Shown here: positions 1 through 9,188 of the stretch, in pieces
Layout: each line of letters begins with the position of its first letter
Numbering within the stretch: the stretch's first letter is position 1
Source: an uncultured Pelagibacteraceae bacterium
Lineage (GTDB): Bacteria > Pseudomonadota > Alphaproteobacteria > Pelagibacterales > Pelagibacteraceae
Assembly (NCBI GenBank): GCA_902596325.1
Contig: CACJTN010000002.1
Coordinates: forward strand, 1 to 64,000
Length of the DNA stretch: 64,000 bases
Reading direction: 5' to 3'
Notes under the pieces: model-generated
Seen by the model: the letters and a program-made list of their open reading frames with translations, nothing else
What the model was told of the DNA's origin: nothing
The model's database searches: none
Made by a program: the position numbers and the translations under genes

Positions 1-10
1 TCGAGAAAAA

Positions 11-301
11 ATGATTGCAATATTTTACTTAACACTTCAAATAATTAAACTTTATAGCTACGTAGTAATTGCAAATGTTGTTATAAGTTGGTTAGTTGCT
101 TTTAATATTTTGAATACTTCAAATAGATTTGTATATTCAATTTTGGAATTTACTTATCGTTTAACAGATCCTATTTTAAATAAAATTCGAAGTTTTTTAC
201 CAAACCTGGGTGCATTTGACATCTCTCCAATTATACTTCTATTGTTGCTATGGTTTATAGAAATGTGTATGAAGATCTACGTTGCACCAATGATTTTTTA
301 A
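11..301 (+). CDS. YggT family membrane protein
   Basis: 96-aa hydrophobic ORF; YggT-like pattern (VVISWLVAFNILN ... RLTDPILNKIRSFLPNLGAFDISPIILLLLLWF). Confidence 0.85.
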   Translation: MIAIFYLTLQIIKLYSYVVIANVVISWLVAFNILNTSNRFVYSILEFTYRLTDPILNKIRSFLPNLGAFDISPIILLLLLWFIEMCMKIYVAPMIF

Positions 302-307
302 ATACCT

Positions 308-1153
308 ATGATTTTAATTGATGGAAAAAAAGCTGCTGCCGAACTAAGAAATGAACTCAAAAAAGAGGTAGCCGAACTTAAATCTAAATATAATAAAGTT
401 CCTGGACTAACTGTAATATTAATTGGCGATCTAACACCTAGTCAAATTTATGTTCGTAATAAAGAAAAATCTGCAGTTGAAGTTGGTTTAAAATCAGATG
501 TAATTAAATATCCAGATACAGTTGATGAAAAAACAGTTCTGGAAAAAATTACTGAGCTTAATAAAGACGATACTGTATCAGGAATTTTAGTTCAACTACC
601 TCTTCCTAAACATATAGATAAACAAAAAGTTATAGAAACAATTCATCCTAGTAAAGATGTGGATGGTTTTCACCCCATGAATGTAGGAAATTTATCATCT
701 GGTTATGATAGTTCAGTTCCTTGTACACCGCTAGGGTGTTATTTGCTTATAAAAAAAATTGAGCCAAACCTAAATGGTAAGAAGGCCGTCATTGTTGGTC
801 GATCTAATTTAAATGGAAAACCAATGACGCAACTACTACTAAAAGAAAATTGCACAGTAACTATCACTCATTCAAAAACAAGAGATTTAAAAGCTGAATG
901 TCTTGAAGCAGATATAATTGTTGCTGCTGTGGGTATACCAGAGTTAGTCAAAGGAGATTGGGTAAAAAAAGGAGCAATTGTAATTGATGTTGGAATTAAT
1001 AAAACAGATAAGGGTATAGTTGGTGATGTAGACTTTGATCAAGTTTCAAAAGTTGCAAGCGCTTTAACTCCTGTACCTGGCGGTGTTGGTCCAATGACAA
1101 TTGCATGTTTATTAAAAAATACTGTTGAGTGCTTTAAAAGATCACAAAAATAA
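308..1153 (+). CDS. folD: Bifunctional methylenetetrahydrofolate dehydrogenase/cyclohydrolase FolD
   Basis: Motifs VQLPLPKHID, KDVDGFHPMNVG, VIVGRSNLNGKPM, TPVPGGVGPMTIACLLKNT. Confidence 0.97.
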   Translation: MILIDGKKAAAELRNELKKEVAELKSKYNKVPGLTVILIGDLTPSQIYVRNKEKSAVEVGLKSDVIKYPDTVDEKTVLEKITELNKDDTVSGILVQLPLPKHIDKQKVIETIHPSKDVDGFHPMNVGNLSSGYDSSVPCTPLGCYLLIKKIEPNLNGKKAVIVGRSNLNGKPMTQLLLKENCTVTITHSKTRDLKAECLEADIIVAAVGIPELVKGDWVKKGAIVIDVGINKTDKGIVGDVDFDQVSKVASALTPVPGGVGPMTIACLLKNTVECFKRSQK

Positions 1154-1161
1154 AATAATAT

Positions 1162-3699
1162 TTATTGATTTCTTATAAGTGGATAAACCTTAGGACTTAA
1201 ATATTTATAATTTGTGAACATTATTAAAATTAAAGTAATTGCCCCAATGCCTAAACCAATATTTATAATCAATTTTAAATTTAGTCCCCATGTTAGATTA
1301 AAAATATCTTCTATTACATAATAAGACCCAATAATTGCAAATATAATTGCTATTAAAATTATTGAGGAGAAGACTAATAAAAATTCAATAATAACAGAAA
1401 TTATCACTTCTTTTCTTGAAAAACCTAATATTTTAAAAATTAAATTTTGAAACTCTTTAGTTTTTCCTTGAACAATTACAGCACTAGAAATTACAATTAA
1501 ACCAATAATTATTGTGATTGAAGAAATTAATATTATTGCAACAAATACTTTATTTAATACATTTGTTACTTTTGATAAGTAATCTTTTATTTTAATTATC
1601 GATAAACTTGGTAATGCTTTTAATAATTTTGTCTCTTCAAATTTATTTTGATTTGAAAACTTAGCAGTAGCCAAATATTCATGAGGTATATTGCTTGCAA
1701 ATTGTGGATTAAATAACATTGCAAAGTTTATTGACAGGTCACGGTAGTCAACATCTCTAAAATTTTTGACTTCACCCTCTATCTTTTTTCCGTAAATGTT
1801 AAGAGTAAAAATATCTCCCAATTTTACATTAAAATCTCTGGCTACTTGAGCATCTAAAGATATTTGCAATTTATCTGGCTGAGTCAAATCCCACCAAACA
1901 CCCTCAGTTAGAGGATTATCCACTGGAATTTCTTCAGCCCATGACGATCTTCTCTCACTTTCAATGACCCAATAGCTGTTATTTTGAGGTGGTATATAAG
2001 TTTTCGGATCAATACCATTAATTTTCTCTAATGCATGAGAGACGATTGGAACGACCTCAACATTAGCGTTATTATCCATTTGGTTAATTTTTCTTAAAAA
2101 AGTTTCACGTTCATTATTTTGTATACCAATGAAGAAAAAATCTGGGGCAATTTCGGGTATAGACTTAGAAACTTCTCGTTTAAAATTTTCTCCCACCAAG
2201 GCTAAAGTAAATAGTAATGTTACACCTAACCCTAATGACATAATTGTTATTGGGGTAATACCTTTAGATTGAGTAATATTTTTTATACTGACTTTAAAAG
2301 AAATGTTAGGATGATTTTTAAATTTATTTAAAAATAATATTATTACTTTAGATAATAAAAAAAATATAGACAAACAAATAAAAAAAGCACCAAAATATGC
2401 CAGACTAATAATAGGTTTGTCAGAGCCAAATATAAATATCGAAATTAATATTGATAAAAATATTAAGCTTATAGCAGATGACTTTTTTGTATATTTAAAT
2501 TTTAAACTTTGGAATACATTTCTAAATAAACTTGATGCTTTTACTTGTTCTATAGCATTTATTGTTGGTATAGAAAAAATGGCAAGCACTAGTAGTCCTA
2601 CCAAAAAAATTTTTGTAAAATTTAAAAATGAAAAGATAGGTTCGATATTTAGACCAAGATTTTCACTTAAATAAAAACCGACAATAGGAACTAAAAAAAA
2701 ACTAGATACATATGCACATATGCAAACAACAATAAGTAAAATAAATAATTGAACATAATAAATATATTTAATAATACTCGAACTAAATCCTAATGCTTTT
2801 TTGACAGCTATCGACATATTATTCTTGTTTACAAATGACAGCAAAGTATTTGAAATCCCAATACCTGCTATTAGCATTGCGCTAATCGATACTAGAGACA
2901 AGAATTGGGAAAAGTTATTTATAACCCTTTTTAGCCCACTCGCTGAGTTTTCTGGGTATCTGATTTGAACTTTATCATCTTTTTTAAAAATTTTAATTAT
3001 ATTGTCTCTTGTTGTTTTTATATTATCGTTTTGTTTAAATTTAACTTTATATTCGTAATTTAAAAAACTGCCTAGATTATTTAATTTTAAAAGATTTAGA
3101 GTTTGTTTTCCTGCAATAGCAAAATCTCCAAATGCCACAAAGCCACTAACATCTGGTACAGATTTTATAATTCCAATTACAGTGAATATTTGATCCTGAA
3201 TTTTTATTTTTTCATTTAAGTTTAAATTTAAACTATTAAAAATATTTTCATTTACTAATATTGTATTTTTTTCTTTGTGGATCCTAGATAAAGCTCCCTT
3301 CGGCTCATGACTAACATTTCCATATAATGGGTATTTGATATCAACAGTTTTAACTCTTACAAATAAAGTTTTATTTTTTTCATTTCTCGTGGTCGAAATC
3401 ATTGTGCTAAATTCAACCATTTCAGAAACAATTGCGAAGTCCTTAACTTTATTTATTAAATTTAAATCACCTTGAAATCTGTTGTAATCTAACTCAAGAT
3501 CTCCTCCTAGCAACTCCCTTGCATTATCTCTTAATTCCTTTTTCAAACTATCTTCGATAGTTAAAATTACACTAAGAATAAAAAGACTAATAAATAATGT
3601 TAGGACAATGCTTTTAATTTTAAAATAATTTCTACTTAAATCTTTTATTGAATATTTAAATATTAATTTTAAGTCTGAACTTTTAGGAAATTTTACCAT
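1162..3699 (-). CDS. ABC transporter permease, FtsX/YbbP-like, 845 aa
   Basis: Multiple TM segments in two FtsX-type halves; overlaps the adjacent ATPase gene. Confidence 0.88.
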   Translation of the reverse strand: MVKFPKSSDLKLIFKYSIKDLSRNYFKIKSIVLTLFISLFILSVILTIEDSLKKELRDNARELLGGDLELDYNRFQGDLNLINKVKDFAIVSEMVEFSTMISTTRNEKNKTLFVRVKTVDIKYPLYGNVSHEPKGALSRIHKEKNTILVNENIFNSLNLNLNEKIKIQDQIFTVIGIIKSVPDVSGFVAFGDFAIAGKQTLNLLKLNNLGSFLNYEYKVKFKQNDNIKTTRDNIIKIFKKDDKVQIRYPENSASGLKRVINNFSQFLSLVSISAMLIAGIGISNTLLSFVNKNNMSIAVKKALGFSSSIIKYIYYVQLFILLIVVCICAYVSSFFLVPIVGFYLSENLGLNIEPIFSFLNFTKIFLVGLLVLAIFSIPTINAIEQVKASSLFRNVFQSLKFKYTKKSSAISLIFLSILISIFIFGSDKPIISLAYFGAFFICLSIFFLLSKVIILFLNKFKNHPNISFKVSIKNITQSKGITPITIMSLGLGVTLLFTLALVGENFKREVSKSIPEIAPDFFFIGIQNNERETFLRKINQMDNNANVEVVPIVSHALEKINGIDPKTYIPPQNNSYWVIESERRSSWAEEIPVDNPLTEGVWWDLTQPDKLQISLDAQVARDFNVKLGDIFTLNIYGKKIEGEVKNFRDVDYRDLSINFAMLFNPQFASNIPHEYLATAKFSNQNKFEETKLLKALPSLSIIKIKDYLSKVTNVLNKVFVAIILISSITIIIGLIVISSAVIVQGKTKEFQNLIFKILGFSRKEVIISVIIEFLLVFSSIILIAIIFAIIGSYYVIEDIFNLTWGLNLKLIINIGLGIGAITLILIMFTNYKYLSPKVYPLIRNQ

Positions 3700-4348
3700 C
3701 TATAATTTTGATTTTTCTTTTTGATTTATTTGCAAGTTTATGATCGTGTGTTACCATAATTAAAGATGATCCTTCCTCTGCTACATAATTAAATAGTATT
3801 TTTGATATCATCAGAGAATTTTCACTATCTAAGTTGCCAGTAGGCTCGTCAGCTAAAATTAATTCTGGTTTCATAGCTATTGCCCTGGCAATGGCAACTC
3901 TTTGCTGTTCCCCCCCTGACAATTGACTTGGCAGGTTGTTAAATCTATTTTTTAATCCAAATCTGTATAATAATTCTTTAGCTTGACTGTTAGGGTTTCT
4001 GAACTTATTTAATTCTAAAGTTAATGCTACGTTTTCTAAAGCAGAATAATTAGGTATCAAATAAAAAGATTGAAATACTATTCCTATATTTTTTCTTCTA
4101 ATTTCTGAGATTTTATCCTCTGATAAATTCGTTAAATCATTATTATTAAAATATATTTTCCCAGAAGTGGCTTTTTCTAATCCACCTATAAGCATTATCA
4201 AACTTGTCTTTCCTGATCCGCTCTCCCCTACAATTGATATAGTTTCTTTTTTTTTAACAGTTAGGTTAATATTGTTTAAAACTTTTAAATTCTTTTTATC
4301 ATTTTGATATTTAAGGTTAACATTTTGTAATTTAAGAAGTGTAGTCAT
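3683..4348 (-). CDS. ABC transporter ATP-binding protein, YbbA/LolD-like
   Basis: Walker [10 protein letters not shown], signature [15 protein letters not shown], Walker [13 protein letters not shown]. Start placed at internal ATG (MTTLLKLQN) at 4348; the ORF track extends to 4405. Confidence 0.9.
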   Translation of the reverse strand: MTTLLKLQNVNLKYQNDKKNLKVLNNINLTVKKKETISIVGESGSGKTSLIMLIGGLEKATSGKIYFNNNDLTNLSEDKISEIRRKNIGIVFQSFYLIPNYSALENVALTLELNKFRNPNSQAKELLYRFGLKNRFNNLPSQLSGGEQQRVAIARAIAMKPELILADEPTGNLDSENSLMISKILFNYVAEEGSSLIMVTHDHKLANKSKRKIKIIDGKIS

Positions 4349-4955
4349 GAATAAAATATTTTTTATTAAAATAATATTGCTCTGTCTAGTAAGCATAAAA
4401 GTCAATGCAAAAGAAAAAATCTTACTTTTTGGGGATAGTATAATGGCTGGATATGGCCTACCAGCCGAATATCATTTATCAACCGTTTTAGAAAATGATT
4501 TAACTTCTGAAGGTTATAATTTTGAAGTTATTAATGGCAGTGTATCTGGTAGTACTTCAGCAAATGGATTGAACCGTGCAGAATGGAGTTTATCTGATTC
4601 TGATATAAGTTTAATAATACTATGCCTTGGAGCAAATGATATGCTTAGAGGAATAAATCCAGATGAGACAAGAACAAACTTAGAAAAAATAATACAAATT
4701 GCCAATAAAAAAAAAATTAAAATCATTTTAGCAGGAATGTTAGCTCCAAATTCACATGGTAAAATCTATAAAAAAAAATTTGACAATGTTTATCCTCATT
4801 TATCAAAAAAATATGATTTACCATTAATACCTTTCTTATTAAAAGACGTAGCATTGAAACCTGATTTAAATTTAAATGATGGGATTCATCCAAATAAAAA
4901 AGGTACAATAATTATAAGCAACACAATAAAAAATAAAATTTTAGAAAACATATAA
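4347..4955 (+). CDS. tesA: Arylesterase / thioesterase I (SGNH hydrolase, TesA-like)
   Basis: Signal peptide; ILLFGDSIMAGYGL (GDS block), LGANDMLRG, DGIHPNKKG (DxxH block). Confidence 0.92.
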   Translation: MNKIFFIKIILLCLVSIKVNAKEKILLFGDSIMAGYGLPAEYHLSTVLENDLTSEGYNFEVINGSVSGSTSANGLNRAEWSLSDSDISLIILCLGANDMLRGINPDETRTNLEKIIQIANKKKIKIILAGMLAPNSHGKIYKKKFDNVYPHLSKKYDLPLIPFLLKDVALKPDLNLNDGIHPNKKGTIIISNTIKNKILENI

Positions 4956-4971
4956 ATTTTAATTTAAAAAT

Positions 4972-5964
4972 ATGATAAAAAAATATCACCATTTAAAAGA
5001 CGGAAGCTTCAGAAATCCAGAGGGATCTCCAGTAAGAGATATGAAGTTCAATTGGAGTTATAGAATATTTAATCAAGAAAAAAAAAAATTAGATATGAAC
5101 ATTCCTAATGAACACGTAATTTCCAAGGATACGGTGATTAAATCACTTAAAGAAAATGAAAACAGTGATTACATTTTTTGGATTGGCCATGCTACTTTTT
5201 TAATCAAATTGGGAAATACAACCATTATAACTGATCCAGTTTTTGAGAAAAATATGGGACCTTTAATTTTTGGTCCTAAAAGATACGTAGATCCAGCTAT
5301 TGAATTAGATGAATTACCTAAAATTGATTTATTTCTTTTGACACACAACCATTATGATCATCTTAGTACTAGAACTATACAAAGATTCCCTTACAAGAAA
5401 GCTAAAGTTGCTACTGCTTTACAGCTCGGAAAATATTTTACTAAAAATGGATTTAACGATGTGACTGAATTGGATTGGTATGACCAAATAAAAGTTAATG
5501 ATTTAAAAATAACATTTGTGCCTGCAGTTCATTGGTCAAAAAGAAGTCTTTGGGACACTAATAAAACTTTATGGGGTAGTTTTTTAATTGAGTATAATGG
5601 AAAAAAATTTTTCTTCGCATGTGATACTGGTTATGGTGGAATTTATAAAGATCTAGGTAAAAAATACGGTCCTATTGATCTAACCTTTATCAATATCGGA
5701 GCTTATAATTTTTATCCAATGGCGCCAAAAAAAGATAAATCTATTTATCATACAAATCCAGAAGAAGCTCTTAATATTGGACAAGATTTAAAAAGTAAAA
5801 AAGTTTTAGGAATGCACTGGGGTACAGTAGTACTCTCGTTAGAGCCTATTATGGAGCCAGGTGTGAGATTTAAAAATTCTTCTAATCAATATGGATATCA
5901 TCCTGATGATGCGATAACATTTAAGATTGGTCAGTTAGAGACTTTAGATAATATCTTAAGCTAA
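4972..5964 (+). CDS. MBL-fold metallohydrolase (UlaG/NAPE-PLD-like)
   Basis: WIGHATFLIK, LLTHNHYDHLS (HxHxDH-like), FACDTGYGG, GMHWGT. Confidence 0.85.
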   Translation: MIKKYHHLKDGSFRNPEGSPVRDMKFNWSYRIFNQEKKKLDMNIPNEHVISKDTVIKSLKENENSDYIFWIGHATFLIKLGNTTIITDPVFEKNMGPLIFGPKRYVDPAIELDELPKIDLFLLTHNHYDHLSTRTIQRFPYKKAKVATALQLGKYFTKNGFNDVTELDWYDQIKVNDLKITFVPAVHWSKRSLWDTNKTLWGSFLIEYNGKKFFFACDTGYGGIYKDLGKKYGPIDLTFINIGAYNFYPMAPKKDKSIYHTNPEEALNIGQDLKSKKVLGMHWGTVVLSLEPIMEPGVRFKNSSNQYGYHPDDAITFKIGQLETLDNILS

Positions 5965-6666
5965 TCTTGATCGGCCACCATCTACTGCAATTACTTGACC
6001 AGTAATCCATGAACTATCTTCAGAAATTAAGAATTTAGCAAGTGAAGCAGAGTCTTGCCCTTCACCAATCCTTTTTAAAGGATGTGCTTTTGCTATTCCA
6101 TCTGCGATTGCAGAATTTTTTAACATCGGTTGAGCAATTTTAGATTTTGTTAAACTTGGAGCAATACAATTTACCCTTATATTTGGAGCAAACTCTGCTG
6201 CTAGACTAATTGCAAGCCCTTCAACAGCTGCTTTTGCTGATGCTATAATAGAATGGTTTGTAAAACCTCGATGAACAGCCGCAGTGGAAAAAAGAACTAT
6301 TGATCCTTTATTCTTTCTAAGACTATCTTGAAAACCTTTTATAGCCTCAACTGCAGAATAAAGATTTAGTTTCATGCATTTATTGAAGTCTTCTTCTTTT
6401 GTCATTCTAACAGGTTTTAAATCTATAGATCCTATGCAATAAGCAATTCCTTTTGCCTCTGGTACATCGGACTTAACCTTCTCCATAAATCCATCCTGTA
6501 GAACATCAGCTACAGTAAAAGTACAAGCCAATTTTTCTGCGATCGGTTTAACCTCATCTTCATTTCTGGCAACTAAATGCATTTCAGCTTTATCATTTGC
6601 AAGCTTCTCTGCAAGACTAGAGCCGATAGAACCTGTCGCACCAAAAATAATATATTTTCCTGACAT
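5956..6666 (-). CDS. SDR family NAD(P)-dependent oxidoreductase
   Basis: N-terminal GATGSIGSSLA, SIVLFSTAAVHRGFTNHSIIASAKAAVEGL, C-terminal GQVIAVDGGRS. Confidence 0.9.
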   Translation of the reverse strand: MSGKYIIFGATGSIGSSLAEKLANDKAEMHLVARNEDEVKPIAEKLACTFTVADVLQDGFMEKVKSDVPEAKGIAYCIGSIDLKPVRMTKEEDFNKCMKLNLYSAVEAIKGFQDSLRKNKGSIVLFSTAAVHRGFTNHSIIASAKAAVEGLAISLAAEFAPNIRVNCIAPSLTKSKIAQPMLKNSAIADGIAKAHPLKRIGEGQDSASLAKFLISEDSSWITGQVIAVDGGRSRLA

Positions 6667-6693
6667 AAATTTTTTTTTAGTTATATTAACATT

Positions 6694-8190
6694 ATGAAGT
6701 TATTTTTTATACTTGGAAATCAATTATTTCCACCAAAATACCTAGATCGCTACAAAAATGATCACCTATTTTTCATGGCAGAGGATCTAGAGCTTTGCAC
6801 GTACGAGAAGCACCATAAGCTTAAAATATTACTATTTTTATCCTCTATGAGATCCCATTCAGATGAATTAAAAAAAAATAAACTTAAAATAGAATATTCA
6901 GATATCGAGAATAAAGAGTTCGGTAAAAGTTATACAGAAAAATTAAAAAAAATTATTAAATCAAAAAAAATAAACGAGGTAACAAGTTTTGAAGTTGAGG
7001 ATAAATTTTTTGAAATCAAACTAACTAAATTTTTTAACAGTATAAACGTTAAATGGAATGTTATTAAAACACCAATGTTTCTTAATTCTCGTCAAGAGTT
7101 TGATGCATATTTAAATAAAAATAAAAAACCATTTATGGCAACATTTTATAAAGAAACTAGAAAAAAAATGAATATTCTAATGGCAAAAGATGGAACACCA
7201 GTGGGTGGTAAATGGAGTTTCGATGAGGACAACAGAAATAAATTACCCAAAAATATTTCTATACCTAAATTTCCAAAAATTAATGAGACCAAACATACTG
7301 TAGCTTTAAAAAAAATAGTTGAAAAAAAATTTCCAAAACATCCAGGTAGTGTAGATAATTTTTGGTTAGCTACGACTCATAAAGATGTTGTTAAGCTATT
7401 AGATTTTTTTATTAAGGAAAAGTCAAATTTGTTTGGAGATTATGAGGATGCGGTTGATCAAAAAGATAATATATTATTTCATAGCGCACTAAGTCCATAT
7501 ATTAATCTTGGTTTAATTACTCCGGAATTTGTTATTGATAGAATTTTAACCCATCACAAGAAAAATAAAATAAGACTAAACTCATTAGAAGGATACATAA
7601 GACAAGTAATTGGTTGGAGAGAATTCATGAGGGGAATTTATAGGGGTTATAATAAAGAGATGGAAACACGAAATTTCTTTAAACAAAATAGAAAAATGAA
7701 AAGTTCGTGGTATGAAGGTAATACGGGTTTACCACCATTAGACTATGCAATTAAAAATGCTCTAACACACGGATGGTCACACCACATTGAGAGATTAATG
7801 ATATTAGCTAACATTATGAACCTTTGTGAAATCAAACCTATCTATGTTTATAAATGGTTTATGGAAATGTTTGTAGATTCATCTGACTGGGTAATGGTTC
7901 CCAATGTTTATGGTATGGGATTATTTAGTGATGGTGGAATTTTTGCAACTAAACCCTATATATGTGGATCAAGTTATTTTATGAAAATGATGGATTTTAA
8001 AAAAGGTGAGTGGTGTAATATTATGGATGGTCTTTATTGGAGGTTTATAAATAGAAACAGATCCTTCTTCTTGAAAAATCCTAGATTATCAATGATGGTT
8101 CGTATCTTAGATAAAATGAAACAAGACAGAAAAAAACTAATTTTTTCTGCAGCTGACAAATTTATTAAGGAGAATACTAATGTCAGTTAA
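6694..8190 (+). CDS. Cryptochrome/photolyase-related protein (PhrB/FeS-BCP-like superfamily)
   Basis: FILGNQLFPP N-terminus; EGYIRQVIGWREFMRGIY, HGWSHHIERLMILANIMNLCEI, WVMVPNVYGMGLFSDGG, GLYWRFINRNR. Confidence 0.9.
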   Translation: MKLFFILGNQLFPPKYLDRYKNDHLFFMAEDLELCTYEKHHKLKILLFLSSMRSHSDELKKNKLKIEYSDIENKEFGKSYTEKLKKIIKSKKINEVTSFEVEDKFFEIKLTKFFNSINVKWNVIKTPMFLNSRQEFDAYLNKNKKPFMATFYKETRKKMNILMAKDGTPVGGKWSFDEDNRNKLPKNISIPKFPKINETKHTVALKKIVEKKFPKHPGSVDNFWLATTHKDVVKLLDFFIKEKSNLFGDYEDAVDQKDNILFHSALSPYINLGLITPEFVIDRILTHHKKNKIRLNSLEGYIRQVIGWREFMRGIYRGYNKEMETRNFFKQNRKMKSSWYEGNTGLPPLDYAIKNALTHGWSHHIERLMILANIMNLCEIKPIYVYKWFMEMFVDSSDWVMVPNVYGMGLFSDGGIFATKPYICGSSYFMKMMDFKKGEWCNIMDGLYWRFINRNRSFFLKNPRLSMMVRILDKMKQDRKKLIFSAADKFIKENTNVS

Positions 8191-8530
8191 AGTTTTTTTT
8201 AATAACTCATGTAAGATTTGTAAAATGGAGATTGATCACTACAAAAAATATTCAGATAATTCATTAGATTGGGTAGACATAACAAATAATGATGAGGCGA
8301 TTTCATTGACATCAAAAACTCAAGCTGAGCTTTTAAGAAGACTTCATGTTATCCATGATGGAAAAGTAATTGGTGGGGCAAAAGCATTTTTAATTATTTG
8401 GTCGAGTATTCCGAAATACAATTTTTTATATAAAATCTTAAGTAAAAAACCACTATTTATATTATTTCATTACGCATATGAGATTGCTGCCTATTTTTTA
8501 TTTTTAAAAAATAAACATCAGTTAAAATGA
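8180..8530 (+). CDS. DCC family (DUF393) thiol-disulfide oxidoreductase-like protein
   Basis: VFFNNSCKICKMEIDHYKK with CxxC, then GKVIGGAKAFLIIW; overlaps the upstream gene by 11 bp. Confidence 0.82.
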   Translation: MSVKVFFNNSCKICKMEIDHYKKYSDNSLDWVDITNNDEAISLTSKTQAELLRRLHVIHDGKVIGGAKAFLIIWSSIPKYNFLYKILSKKPLFILFHYAYEIAAYFLFLKNKHQLK

Positions 8531-8658
8531 AAAAATCTAACTTACCTTCTAAATTATGCGTCGTTTGTAAAAGACCTTTTAATTGGAGAAAAAAATGGAA
8601 ACTTAACTGGGATAAAGTCAAATATTGTTCAAAAAGATGCTCTAGTAAAAGAATATGA
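8527..8658 (+). CDS. DUF2256-like small zinc-ribbon-type protein, 43 aa
   Basis: Read by hand: MKKSNLPSKLCVVCKRPFNWRKKWKLNWDKVKYCSKRCSSKRI*. CxxC...CxxxC pattern, ATGA overlap with both neighbours. Below the ORF-track size cutoff. Confidence 0.85.
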   Translation: MKKSNLPSKLCVVCKRPFNWRKKWKLNWDKVKYCSKRCSSKRI

Positions 8659-9188
8659 ATTTAGAAAAATACAAATGGAAAAGTAGAATATTGTTTGTTT
8701 CGACACCGAATTATAAGGAAAAAAAATATCTAAATTTAAAAAAAATCTATCAAGATAGGATTAAAGAATTTCACAAGAGACATATAAAATTAATTTGTAA
8801 AACAAATAAAAAAAGTAACTTTTCAATTAATCTTATAGGTTTTGATGGAAAATCAAAAAAAAAATTAGATAAACTAGATTATAAATTAGTCTTTAAGACT
8901 GTAGACAAAATGCCATTAAGTAGGAAAATTAAACCTTTAAATTTATCTTTATTTTCAGATTATAATCCCAAAACAACTACTCAAGGCCTAGGTTTTAAAA
9001 ATAAAGAAAAAGCCTTATACACAATCGATACTATAAAAAATAGATCAACAAAATATCAGGTAAACGTTATTGCAACTATGCTAGGAAGGGCAAAAAATCA
9101 CCCAAATAAAACTAGGGATATGAATGATGCTATAAAATTATTTAGTGAGTGGATGAAACAATATAAAAGAAAAAAAAATGCAATTTAA
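8655..9188 (+). CDS. Two-part protein: DUF4174-like N-terminus plus a C-terminal DUF3175-like module
   Basis: YKWKSRILFVSTPNY ... INLIGFDGKSKKKL ... VDKMPLSRK (DUF4174-like), then GLGFKNKEKALYTIDTIKNRSTKYQVNVIATMLGRAKNHPNKTRDMNDAIKLFSEWM. Confidence 0.6.
   Translation: MNLEKYKWKSRILFVSTPNYKEKKYLNLKKIYQDRIKEFHKRHIKLICKTNKKSNFSINLIGFDGKSKKKLDKLDYKLVFKTVDKMPLSRKIKPLNLSLFSDYNPKTTTQGLGFKNKEKALYTIDTIKNRSTKYQVNVIATMLGRAKNHPNKTRDMNDAIKLFSEWMKQYKRKKNAI

Noticed and set aside
2417-2674. Plus-strand ORF inside the ABC permease gene
   Set aside because: Antisense to a strongly supported 845-aa permease; no recognisable motif.
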